Assembly (NCBI RefSeq): GCF_021654795.1
Contig: NZ_AP025344.1
Span: 4,898,501-4,962,500 of the forward strand
DNA from: Paenibacillus dendritiformis
Lineage (GTDB): Bacteria; Bacillota; Bacilli; Paenibacillales; Paenibacillaceae
DNA: 64,000 bases
Direction of reading: 5' to 3'
Below, piece after piece: positions 17,904 to 25,671 of this stretch (within the stretch, counting starts at the first letter, position 1; each line of letters starts with the position of its first letter). Below the pieces are notes generated by a model that saw only the letters and a program-made list of their open reading frames with translations, made no database searches and was not told where the DNA came from. Position numbers and translations under genes: made by a program.

Positions 17904-18764
17904 TTAACCTTTGACCGCGCCTACCGTTACTCCCTTCAAGAAATACTTCTGCAAGCTGAAGAAGAGAATGAACATCGGCAGCGCGGAGATCGTAGCGCCC
18001 GCCATCATCGGCGCAAAGTAGGTCGTGTTGGCGAAGCGGAAGTTCTTGAGTCCTACCTGAATCGTCTGCATATCCATCGTATTCGTGACCAGGAATGGCC
18101 AGAAGAAGGTGTTCCAGCTATCCATGAAGGTGAGAATCGCCATGACGGCCAAGACCGTTTTCGACAGCGGCAGGATGATCTTGAAATAGACCTGAAGCTG
18201 GTTGCAGCCCTCGATCTTCGCGCATTCCAGCACCTCGGTCGGAATGCTGCTCATGAATTGCTTCGCAAGGAAAATATTATATACCGTAACGAGACCAGGC
18301 ATGATTAAGGCACTGTACGTATTTTGGATTTGAAAAATGTTGACGATCAAAATGTACAATGGCACTTGCGTTACCTGATACGGAATCATCATCGCTATTA
18401 ACAGCAGGCTGAACAGCGCCGTTCTGCCCCTGAATTTAATTTTGGAGAAGGCGTATCCGGCCATGCTCGCAAAAAACACGTTCGACACCGTCACCACAAT
18501 TGCCACAAACAAGGAATTTAACAGCCAGCGAAAGGAATGCTCATTATATTCGAAAAAGAACTTGTATGATTCGAGACTGAACTTGGTCGGAAAGAGCGAG
18601 TAGCTCATCGCACCGGCTTCGACAGGATCTCCGAAGGAAGAGATAATCATAAAATAGATAGGGAAGATCGTGGCCAAAGCAAAAAGCAAAAGTACGGTAA
18701 TAATGACAGCATTTCTAATATATTTGACTGCCACCTTTCCATGATGTGAATGATAGAGTGACAT
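17904..18764 (-). CDS. Sugar ABC transporter permease, MalG type
   Basis: A 286-residue inner-membrane protein with six predicted helices and the EAA loop (EVLECAKIEGCNQLQVYFKI) that docks the ATPase. Size and N-terminus fit the CUT1 MalG/UgpE group. AAGGGGAG precedes the start. Together with the upstream MalF-type permease and the binding lipoprotein it forms an importer. No ATPase is encoded nearby, as is common for CUT1 systems served by a shared MsmX-like ATPase. Operon context predicts a muropeptide-derived sugar as cargo. Confidence 0.92.
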   Translation of the reverse strand: MSLYHSHHGKVAVKYIRNAVIITVLLLFALATIFPIYFMIISSFGDPVEAGAMSYSLFPTKFSLESYKFFFEYNEHSFRWLLNSLFVAIVVTVSNVFFASMAGYAFSKIKFRGRTALFSLLLIAMMIPYQVTQVPLYILIVNIFQIQNTYSALIMPGLVTVYNIFLAKQFMSSIPTEVLECAKIEGCNQLQVYFKIILPLSKTVLAVMAILTFMDSWNTFFWPFLVTNTMDMQTIQVGLKNFRFANTTYFAPMMAGATISALPMFILFFSLQKYFLKGVTVGAVKG

Positions 18765-18785
18765 TATCGGCTTCTCCCCTTCCCC

Positions 18786-19688
18786 TTAATATTCCACGTC
18801 TTTGCCCATAAATTTAAATTGAATGAACGAAATGAGCGCGATAATGGCGGCCAGCACCAAAGATTGCGCCGCGGCTTTGCCGAATTCAAAGTACTTAAAC
18901 GCGTTGTTGAAAATAAGCAATCCAACCATCGTCGTTGAATTGTCCGGGCCGCCGCCCGTCATCAGATAGGCGTTCTGGAACACCTGGAAGGAACCGATAA
19001 CACCGGTTACAAGCAAGAACAATGTCGTTGGCTTCAAAAAAGGAATGACGATATACCACAGCTTCTTCAGAAAAGAGGCCCCATCCAATTCCGCTGCCTC
19101 ATAATAACTGTCGTCAATGCCGAGCAGCGCCGCCAAGTAAATAATAATGGCCGTGCCGTGGCTGGCCAGCCAGGACATCAGGACGAGAGAAAACATCGAA
19201 GTCGAGCTGGATCCGAGCCAGTTCAAATTGCCGATGCCGAACAGCCCAAGCAATTGGTTCAAAATCCCCGCTTCCATCGGATCGAAGATCCACAGCCATA
19301 CGACGGACATCGCCACCCCGGACGCGACGGCCGGCAAATAGTACACGGCCTTGAACGTCGTCTGCAGCTTCTTATTCAACGGCAAAATAAGAATGGCCAC
19401 GACAAAAGAGATAATCAAGGCCACGGGAACCGTCAACACCGTGTATACGGCCGTATTGACGATCGATTTCCAAAACAGCGGATCCTTGAAGGAATTGATA
19501 TAATTATCAAAACCGATAAACGTAGAACCTAGCGGCTTATAATCCTGGAAGCTGATAATAAAGGCGCTGACAACCGGATAGGCCGTAAATACGGCGAACA
19601 CAACCAGGGCTACGGCGATAAACGCATATCCCCAGCCCGAGTCTCCTCTAATTTTCCGCTTCTTCAGCGGCTTCGTTAATTGGGCCAT
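18786..19688 (-). CDS. Sugar ABC transporter permease, MalF/UgpA type
   Basis: A 300-residue membrane protein with a basic N-terminus (TKPLKKRKIRGD), six helices and the EAA loop (YYEAAELDGASFLKKLWYIV). It belongs to the CUT1 sugar importers. AAAGGGG precedes the start. Its partner permease starts 21 bases after its stop, and the binding protein gene lies 88 bases upstream. Confidence 0.92.
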   Translation of the reverse strand: MAQLTKPLKKRKIRGDSGWGYAFIAVALVVFAVFTAYPVVSAFIISFQDYKPLGSTFIGFDNYINSFKDPLFWKSIVNTAVYTVLTVPVALIISFVVAILILPLNKKLQTTFKAVYYLPAVASGVAMSVVWLWIFDPMEAGILNQLLGLFGIGNLNWLGSSSTSMFSLVLMSWLASHGTAIIIYLAALLGIDDSYYEAAELDGASFLKKLWYIVIPFLKPTTLFLLVTGVIGSFQVFQNAYLMTGGGPDNSTTMVGLLIFNNAFKYFEFGKAAAQSLVLAAIIALISFIQFKFMGKDVEY

Positions 19689-19776
19689 AACGTGAAACCC
19701 CTTTCAATACGCAGTGATGCAATATTTTCGGATAGCCGCACGCGCTTCCCTGCGGCTATCCGAATGTCTGCTCTGT

Positions 19777-21207
19777 CTAGTCTTTGACAACCCCGTCTTC
19801 GCCGAATGCGGCGACGGCGGCCGATTTCACCGCATCATACATTTGTTCCGGCGAAATCTCGTTGGCAATCAAGGCCTGAAGCTTCGGAATAATCACTTCG
19901 TCCTCCAGCTTAATCGCCTTCGCGCCCAGGTCCGTCGGGATATCCGGACGCGCCGGCGTCGCTTGCTTGAGCAGCGTTTCTACAGCCTCTTTATTGAACT
20001 CGTTTCTTTCAATCGGCATGCTTTCGGCCGCTTTTCTTCCGGACTTCGTAATATGCGCGGCGAAGAGATCGTTGTTCGTCGTGGCCGCTACCTTGCCGCT
20101 GGCCAAGAAATAAGCCGCTTTGACGACATTGGCCTTATGTTCAGGCGTCGGCTCCTGCTTGCCGCGGAAGGTCACATATCCGTCAACCGCGACGCTTGCC
20201 TGCTGCTTCTCGCCCAGGAACGTAGGAACCGGCAAGACGATATAATCGACCGGGATGCTGCCTTTGACTTCACTGCCGTCTTTCTTCTCGATTTTTTCGT
20301 TATTCTGGTTCGCGTTATTTTCGAAAGTGGCCAGACCTTTGCCTGTAATCATCGTCTGACCGGTCAGGAACATATTCCAGCGTTTCCCCGCATCGACCGA
20401 GCTAAGCTCTTTCGGCATGGAACCGTCATCAATGAGCACGCGAATCGCTTTCAGCACTTCCAGGAAGTTTTTGCTCGTGTACGCATATTTCAGATCTTTA
20501 TCGAACGCGGACGGCATGCCCGCATTTTTGAGCAGAATCGCCAAGTAGTCCTTGGACGCTACGCCCGCCGTGGCGAAGACGAAGCCGTAACGGGTCGTTT
20601 TGTCTCCATCCTTCACGACGCCTTTTTTCACGTCCTCACGGAATTGCTCGAACGTCCAGCCTTCCTTCTGCACCTTCTTCCAATCGATGCCCGCTTGCTC
20701 CAGGAACTCCCGGTTGCCCCCAAGCGCGTGAACCTCCATGTATGCCGGGAAGCCGTATAATCCGTCGCCGCTCTTCATATACTCCAATGGAATTTCATCG
20801 TAATCGGCAATCATCTCCGGCGTGGCAATATCGCTAATATCCATCAGCATGCCTTGCTGAATATATTTCGGAATTCCGGCCGAACCGATGAACGCGATAT
20901 CCGGCGGGCTGCCCGCGTTCACTTGCGTATCCAGCTTCTGCGTCATGTCTTCCCAACTCGCCGGCTCGATCTTCAACGTCAGGTCCGGATACAACTCATT
21001 GAATTCCTTCTCCATTTGTTTGAAGTTATCTTGGAAATTGCCAGACACCGGCGGGAGCAACGCCGTTATCGTATCTTTTGCGCTGTTTTCACCGTTAGCG
21101 CCAGTACCTGGCGAATTCGCATCATTTTTCGAGCTTCCGCATGCCGTTAAAGAGGACAAAGCCAAGGTTAACGCCAAAATGGATGCCAATACACGCAATT
21201 TCCTCAT
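19777..21207 (-). CDS. Sugar-binding lipoprotein of the ABC importer
   Basis: A 476-residue extracellular solute-binding protein (family 1). The signal sequence ends with lipobox SLTACGSSKN, so the mature protein is a diacyl lipoprotein on the outer face of the membrane. The segments LTLKIEPASWEDMTQKLDTQ and PPDIAFIGSAGIPKYIQQG are typical of CUT1 binding proteins. Lying between murQ and the permeases, it should capture MurNAc or a MurNAc-GlcNAc disaccharide released by wall turnover; the ligand is inferred. Confidence 0.92.
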   Translation of the reverse strand: MRKLRVLASILALTLALSSLTACGSSKNDANSPGTGANGENSAKDTITALLPPVSGNFQDNFKQMEKEFNELYPDLTLKIEPASWEDMTQKLDTQVNAGSPPDIAFIGSAGIPKYIQQGMLMDISDIATPEMIADYDEIPLEYMKSGDGLYGFPAYMEVHALGGNREFLEQAGIDWKKVQKEGWTFEQFREDVKKGVVKDGDKTTRYGFVFATAGVASKDYLAILLKNAGMPSAFDKDLKYAYTSKNFLEVLKAIRVLIDDGSMPKELSSVDAGKRWNMFLTGQTMITGKGLATFENNANQNNEKIEKKDGSEVKGSIPVDYIVLPVPTFLGEKQQASVAVDGYVTFRGKQEPTPEHKANVVKAAYFLASGKVAATTNNDLFAAHITKSGRKAAESMPIERNEFNKEAVETLLKQATPARPDIPTDLGAKAIKLEDEVIIPKLQALIANEISPEQMYDAVKSAAVAAFGEDGVVKD

Positions 21208-21238
21208 TGATATAAGCCCCCTCAGGTTATCGAATGAA

Positions 21239-22153
21239 TTAGACCACTTTTGTAAACATGCCGATCGCTTTCTTCAAGCTGCCCTCGCATTGTTCGAGCG
21301 CCTGCTCTGCCGCGGCCGCATCCAGACCGGTCTTAATCATCATGATGGCCAGCTTGCAGCTCATGGAAGCGCTTTCTAAATACGCGGCGGCGGTGTCCGC
21401 ATCAACGCCCGTAGCCGCCTGTATAATGCGCACGGAGCGATCCCGCAGCTTGATGTTGCTCGCTTTCAGATCGACCATTAAGTTGTTATACGTCTTGCCC
21501 AGCTTCACCATCGTACAAGTAGTAAGCATATTCAGAACCAGCTTCTGTGCTGTACCCGCTTTCAATCGGGTCGATCCCATAATGACCTCCGGTCCTACCA
21601 CGGGTGAAATGCAGATATCGCAGACGCCCTCAAGCAAGGACTGCTTGTTATTGACGACGCCGATGGTCGTCGCCCCGATCTCCCGCGCCTTCTTCAAGGC
21701 CGCGATGACAAAGCGCGCGCTTCCGCTCGCCGTAATGCCGACAACCGCATCCTTGCCGGTCACGCCGCAATTCTCGATTAATGCAACCCCCTCCTCCGCA
21801 TTATCTTCATAGCCTTCTACGGCCCATCTCAGCGCAGTGTCTCCCCCGGCGATATGTCCTTGCACCAGCTCAGGGTCGGTTCCGAACGTGGGCGGACATT
21901 CCGACGCATCGAGGACGCCCATTCTCCCTGAAGATCCAGCACCGACGTAGAACATCCTTCCCCCATGTTTGAGCACTTGATGAAGTGAATTAACCGCTTT
22001 CACGATTTGCGGAATTTCGGCCGCCACCGCCTGCGGAACCTGAGCATCCTGCTCGTTCATGAGGCGGAGCATCTGCTCGGTCGTACACTCATCAATGGCC
22101 GCTGTCTCCGGATTGATCGCTTCCGTCGTTAGACCCGCTAGATACTCATCCAT
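21239..22153 (-). CDS. murQ: N-acetylmuramic acid 6-phosphate etherase MurQ
   Basis: A 304-residue SIS-domain enzyme that splits MurNAc-6-phosphate into GlcNAc-6-phosphate and D-lactate. Diagnostic stretches are TEAINPETAAID, MFYVGAGSSGRMGVLDASE, CPPTFGTDPELVQGHIAGG and VVGPEVIMGSTRLKAGTAQK. The start at 22153 is preferred over ATG 22159 because GGAGG abuts the first ATG but is six bases from the second. It heads the salvage operon and supplies the functional anchor for its neighbours. Confidence 0.96.
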   Translation of the reverse strand: MDEYLAGLTTEAINPETAAIDECTTEQMLRLMNEQDAQVPQAVAAEIPQIVKAVNSLHQVLKHGGRMFYVGAGSSGRMGVLDASECPPTFGTDPELVQGHIAGGDTALRWAVEGYEDNAEEGVALIENCGVTGKDAVVGITASGSARFVIAALKKAREIGATTIGVVNNKQSLLEGVCDICISPVVGPEVIMGSTRLKAGTAQKLVLNMLTTCTMVKLGKTYNNLMVDLKASNIKLRDRSVRIIQAATGVDADTAAAYLESASMSCKLAIMMIKTGLDAAAAEQALEQCEGSLKKAIGMFTKVV

Positions 22154-22195
22154 AGCCATCCTCCTATCCTGTGTGTGTAACTTGCTTATACTGCC

Positions 22196-22224
22196 ATCTT
22201 AGCCCCAAAGACAACTATGGTCAA
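22196..22224 (-). promoter_or_regulatory. Sigma-A promoter of the murQ operon
   Basis: On the minus strand TTGACC (22224-22219) and TAAGAT (22201-22196) are separated by 17 bases, 43 bases before the murQ start. An operator-like element lies six bases upstream of the -35 box. Confidence 0.6.
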
Positions 22225-22229
22225 CAGTT

Positions 22230-22248
22230 TTTGAAATAAAATTTTATT
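22230..22248. promoter_or_regulatory. Candidate MurR/RpiR operator upstream of murQ
   Basis: Contains the perfect 14-bp palindrome AATAAAATTTTATT (22235-22248). The 17 bases TTTGAAATAAAATTTTA (22230-22246) recur in inverse orientation in front of the regulator gene at 23223-23239, as expected if one repressor controls both. Confidence 0.6.
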
Positions 22249-22286
22249 ATAAAATAAATTGTTGTTGTTTTATTTTCTAGATTTCA

Positions 22287-22319
22287 ACAAAAAAAGACAT
22301 CGGACGCGAGCCGATGTCT
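22287..22319 (-). terminator. Intrinsic terminator after the RpiR-type regulator gene
   Basis: On the minus strand AGACATCGG/CCGATGTCT forms a perfect 9-bp stem followed by a T run. It separates the regulator gene from the murQ promoter. Confidence 0.85.
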
Positions 22320-22341
22320 GGCGGTCAAGCCGCTCCCAACC

Positions 22342-23202
22342 TTAACGATGCTTGCTGGCGAGTATGTTATGCGTCTTGGTCAAATATTTCTTCACATGCT
22401 TGTATTCCGCGCTGGCCACGCCGGCGAACAAAATATCGATCACCGTCAGCATGGCAATCCGCGAGCCCATGGCGCCGCTGCGGAACGTAATCTCGGGCGT
22501 CGAGATGCTCAGCACGATATGGGCGTTTTCCGCCAACGGGCTTTTCGTATACTTCGTAATCGCGATAATGCAGGCGCCGTTCTTTTTGGCGATATCCAGC
22601 GCATCGAGAATATCGGCCGTATGGCCGGAGTTCGAGATAAAAATCGCCACGTCGTTCTTCTCCAGCAGCGTTGCCGCGGTTAGCTGGCTGTGGCCGTCGG
22701 TGTACGCATGGCAAATCTTATTAATGCGCGAAAACTTCTGCTCCGCATCGATCCCGACCAGACCGGAAGCTCCGATGCCAAAAAACACGATCCGCCGGCT
22801 CGCCCTCAGCGCCTTTACCGCGCGCTCGACTTCTTTTCTATCAATCACGCAAAGCGTATCCTCGATAGACTTGCTGTTATTGCGGGAAATATTCGAGATG
22901 ATCGTGTCCAGATCATCCCCGGGCTGAATATCCGTATACTGATCTTTTTGCTCATCCTCAATGGAACCAAGCGAGGCGGAAATACTGACAATAAAGCTGC
23001 GGTACCCGGAATAGCCCATCGTCTTGCAAAAACGAAGAACGGACGCGTCGCTCGTCTTCGTCAACTGCGCCAGATTCTTGATGGAGAGATGCGGAATCTC
23101 CTCCAGATTGTTCAGGACATACTCGGCGACAGTCCTTTCTACCGGCGTCAAGCTGTCCTTCATGTCGCGAATCTTAATTAAAATATTGTCGTGGATTGAC
23201 AT
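22342..23202 (-). CDS. RpiR-family regulator, MurR-like
   Basis: A 286-residue protein with an N-terminal RpiR helix-turn-helix (LTKTSDASVLRFCKTMGYSGY, about residues 45-65) and a C-terminal SIS phosphosugar-binding domain (IVFFGIGASGLVGIDAEQK, FISNSGHTADILDA). MurR, the E. coli homologue, senses MurNAc-6-phosphate and represses murQ-type operons. This gene is directly upstream of murQ, has its own terminator and shares an operator-like motif with it, so the same role is likely. The ATG at 23202 fits AGGG spacing better than GTG 23205. Confidence 0.88.
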   Translation of the reverse strand: MSIHDNILIKIRDMKDSLTPVERTVAEYVLNNLEEIPHLSIKNLAQLTKTSDASVLRFCKTMGYSGYRSFIVSISASLGSIEDEQKDQYTDIQPGDDLDTIISNISRNNSKSIEDTLCVIDRKEVERAVKALRASRRIVFFGIGASGLVGIDAEQKFSRINKICHAYTDGHSQLTAATLLEKNDVAIFISNSGHTADILDALDIAKKNGACIIAITKYTKSPLAENAHIVLSISTPEITFRSGAMGSRIAMLTVIDILFAGVASAEYKHVKKYLTKTHNILASKHR

Positions 23203-23222
23203 CACTTTTCCCTACTCATCTT

Positions 23223-23265
23223 TAAAATTTTATTTCAAAGTTTTGCTCCAATAATAAATTTTATT
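23223..23265. promoter_or_regulatory. Candidate MurR/RpiR operators upstream of the regulator gene
   Basis: TAAAATTTTATTTCAAA (23223-23239) is the exact inverse of the murQ-proximal element, and a second near-palindrome AATAAATTTTATT lies at 23253-23265. Both sit within about 60 bases of the regulator start, consistent with autoregulation. Confidence 0.55.
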
Positions 23266-23346
23266 TTATACCCTGCCTCTGCGATTTGCAATACGAGAGC
23301 GCACATTCCACGAGGCCGATCTATCTTTGGCTGCTCTTATTGGCAT

Positions 23347-23475
23347 TCTCCCATCCAGTCAGAATTGTCCTGTTCGCTCCTTAGCAGGACTCTCCCATCG
23401 GGTCAGAATGACCCTGCACGCTCCTTCTCAGCACTCTCCCATCCGGTCAGAATATCCGCGCATCCCTCTTAATTC
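23347..23475. repeat. 44-bp tandem repeat, about 2.7 copies
   Basis: TCTCCCATCCnGTCAGAAT recurs at 23347, 23391 and 23435, exactly 44 bp apart, with diverged interior. No gene is seen in 23270-23600. Confidence 0.7.
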
Positions 23476-23603
23476 ATCATCTAATCCTAGAAATGGATTA
23501 GACCAGATGAAAATAATAGCTTCTGAGCCTTGGGGAGAATGCTCATAAGAGGCGCGCCCCCCCTATTCATTCAGCACAAGCCAGCCCCCCCTTCTATCTC
23601 ACA

Positions 23604-23640
23604 AAAGAAAAAAACGACATCTCTGTCGTTTTTAGCGATA
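23604..23640. terminator. Bidirectional terminator hairpin after deoD
   Basis: AAAAACGACA (23610-23619) and TGTCGTTTTT (23624-23633) form a perfect 10-bp stem with a TCTC loop, followed by a T-rich tail on the minus strand. It lies 50 bases past the deoD stop. Confidence 0.8.
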
Positions 23641-23682
23641 ATTCATCATTTCACATCATGATTTCATAAATTCTGTCCCGCC

Positions 23683-24393
23683 TTATTCCTGCGCCACCGC
23701 CAGATCCAGGGCCAGCTCAATCATCTCGGTGAAGGTGCTCTCGCGCTCCTCGGCGGTCGTCATCTCGCCTGTCAGCACATGGTTCGACACGGTCAAGATC
23801 GACAGCGCGTTGACCTGATGCCGAGCCGCGAGCGTATACAGCGCCGCCGTCTCCATCTCCAGCGCCAAAATCTGATAGTCGGCCCACAGTTGAATTTCGT
23901 CGCGATCCTCCATATAGAACGTATCGGTCGTCATCACGTTGCCGACCTTGACGGGAAGCTTTTTTTCACAAGATAGATCATAGGCCTGCTTCAGGAAGCG
24001 GAAATCTGCCGTCGGCGCAAAGTCAATGCCCCGGAAGCGGCGCTGGTTCACCGCTGAGCTGGTGGAAGCGCTCATCGCGATCACGATGTCCCGCAGCCCT
24101 ACGGTTTGCTGGATCGCCCCGCAGGTGCCGACGCGGATCATATGCTTGACGCCGTATTCGTGAATCAGCTCATGCGCGTAGATCGAGATGGAGGGCACCC
24201 CCATTCCCGTTCCTTGAACGGAGACCCGCTTCCCTTTGTACTTCCCCGTATAACCGAGCATGCCGCGCACCGCGTTATAGCAATGCGCCTCTTCCAAAAA
24301 AGCATCCGCAATAAACCGGGCCCGTACCGGATCGCCGGGCAGCAGAATCGCCTCGGCGATCTCGCCTTGCGGAGCGCCAATGTGTACGCTCAT
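23683..24393 (-). CDS. deoD: Purine nucleoside phosphorylase DeoD
   Basis: A 236-residue hexameric-type phosphorylase that splits purine (deoxy)nucleosides with phosphate. Diagnostic segments are MSVHIGAPQGEIAEAILLPGDP, QGTGMGVPSISIYAHELI, RVGTCGAIQ, LALEMETAALYTLAA and LTVSNHVLTGE. The start at 24393 matches the Bacillus DeoD N-terminus; ATG 24402 is almost on top of GGGGAGG. It follows deoR by 38 bases on the same strand and is probably co-transcribed for nucleoside catabolism. SNH replaces the usual SDH near the C-terminus: the catalytic Asp204 of E. coli PNP would align with this Asn, which may shift activity toward 6-oxopurines. Confidence 0.93.
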   Translation of the reverse strand: MSVHIGAPQGEIAEAILLPGDPVRARFIADAFLEEAHCYNAVRGMLGYTGKYKGKRVSVQGTGMGVPSISIYAHELIHEYGVKHMIRVGTCGAIQQTVGLRDIVIAMSASTSSAVNQRRFRGIDFAPTADFRFLKQAYDLSCEKKLPVKVGNVMTTDTFYMEDRDEIQLWADYQILALEMETAALYTLAARHQVNALSILTVSNHVLTGEMTTAEERESTFTEMIELALDLAVAQE

Positions 24394-24431
24394 ATCTGTC
24401 ATATCCTCCCCATTATGATGTAAACGCCTGC

Positions 24432-25436
24432 TCAGTACAGAGGAATGCTAGAGAGAGGGAAGGAAGAGGTTGGCCCCTCCCGATGAAGCCGCTCCTGTTC
24501 CTTGTCGGCAAGAGATTTGGCCGTGAACTGATCGGTAATGAGCACGTTCGCATACCCCGCCTGAAGCGCGCCGAATATCGCCTCCACCTTGCCCGGGCCG
24601 CCGGCGACCAGGATGGAATGCTCCTTCCGGGCGAGCGAATCGAGCGAGATTCCGATCGTCCGCGCGTCCAGTTCAGGCAGACAGATCCGGCCATCGGCAT
24701 CATAGAACCGGGCGCAAATCTCCCCGCAAGCCCGGCCTGCCAATTCCTCGGCCTCTTCTTCGGTAAAGTATTGCACCGGTAAAACCGGAGAATTCGGGGC
24801 AGGAGCGCCTACGCTGTACAGGGCGATATTGGCCTGTTCCCCCATGTCCAGGACGGCGCGCATATTCCGCTCGGACTCTATCGCCTGCTTCACCAGCGGG
24901 TGATCCACGATAACGGGAAGCGGCAAAAAATACGGAGACGTATGATAAGCGCTGCCAAAGAGCTGCATAATCTCGCAGCTGTACGTATTCGCTTTCGAAT
25001 GACTTACGCCGCCCTGACACTGCACCACACTGACATTGCTTACATGCTTATGGTTCAACTTTTTCGCTACCTTATAAATCGTCTCCCCCCAAGCCAAGGC
25101 AATCCTGTCTCCATCGGTGACCAGCTCATCCAGATAGCGCGCGGCATCCTCGGCCAAATACTCTCCGATCAGGTTCTCCTCATAATAAGGCACCGGGACG
25201 ACAATCGCCGTTTTCAAGCGGTATTTGTCCTGCAATAGGGAGGCAAGCCGATGCGTATCCTCGGACGGATCCTGAATACGAATCTGCACCACTCCGTCCT
25301 CCCGCGCCTGCTGCAGAAATCGGGAGACGGTAGGCCGGGACACGCCAAGCTTGTCCGCGATATCCTGCTGGCTGCAGTCCATGAAATAATACATTTTCGC
25401 AGCGTCAATCATTTTTTTGATTTTCTCTTGATCCAT
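24432..25436 (-). CDS. deoR: SorC-family deoxyribonucleoside regulator DeoR
   Basis: A 334-residue protein with an N-terminal helix-turn-helix (CSQQDIADKLGVSRPTVSRFLQQ, about residues 20-42) and a SorC effector domain (VVQCQGGVSHSKANTYS, ILVAGGPGKVEAIFGALQ). It closely resembles Bacillus subtilis DeoR, which binds deoxyribose-5-phosphate and represses deoxyribonucleoside catabolic genes. The neighbouring deoD supports this. The start MDQEKIKK at 25436 matches family N-termini; the longer upstream frame is not used. Confidence 0.88.
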   Translation of the reverse strand: MDQEKIKKMIDAAKMYYFMDCSQQDIADKLGVSRPTVSRFLQQAREDGVVQIRIQDPSEDTHRLASLLQDKYRLKTAIVVPVPYYEENLIGEYLAEDAARYLDELVTDGDRIALAWGETIYKVAKKLNHKHVSNVSVVQCQGGVSHSKANTYSCEIMQLFGSAYHTSPYFLPLPVIVDHPLVKQAIESERNMRAVLDMGEQANIALYSVGAPAPNSPVLPVQYFTEEEAEELAGRACGEICARFYDADGRICLPELDARTIGISLDSLARKEHSILVAGGPGKVEAIFGALQAGYANVLITDQFTAKSLADKEQERLHREGPTSSFPLSSIPLY

Positions 25437-25671
25437 CCCAAGCCACCCATCTATCCAATGTCGAATATAGGAAAAACGGTCTATGCCTCCTATTATAGCA
25501 TTGTCGCCGCATCTTATCATTCGGCTTTCCCGGAAGGCGGATGACATTCCCGGACATGCAGAACGAGAACAAGCGCCCCCTGCACAATCGCCGGGGAGCG
25601 CTCGCCGCATTACGCTCAGCCAATTTATTTACCGCGCGGCAGGGCACGAATGATTTTCGCCTTGCCCCGGA

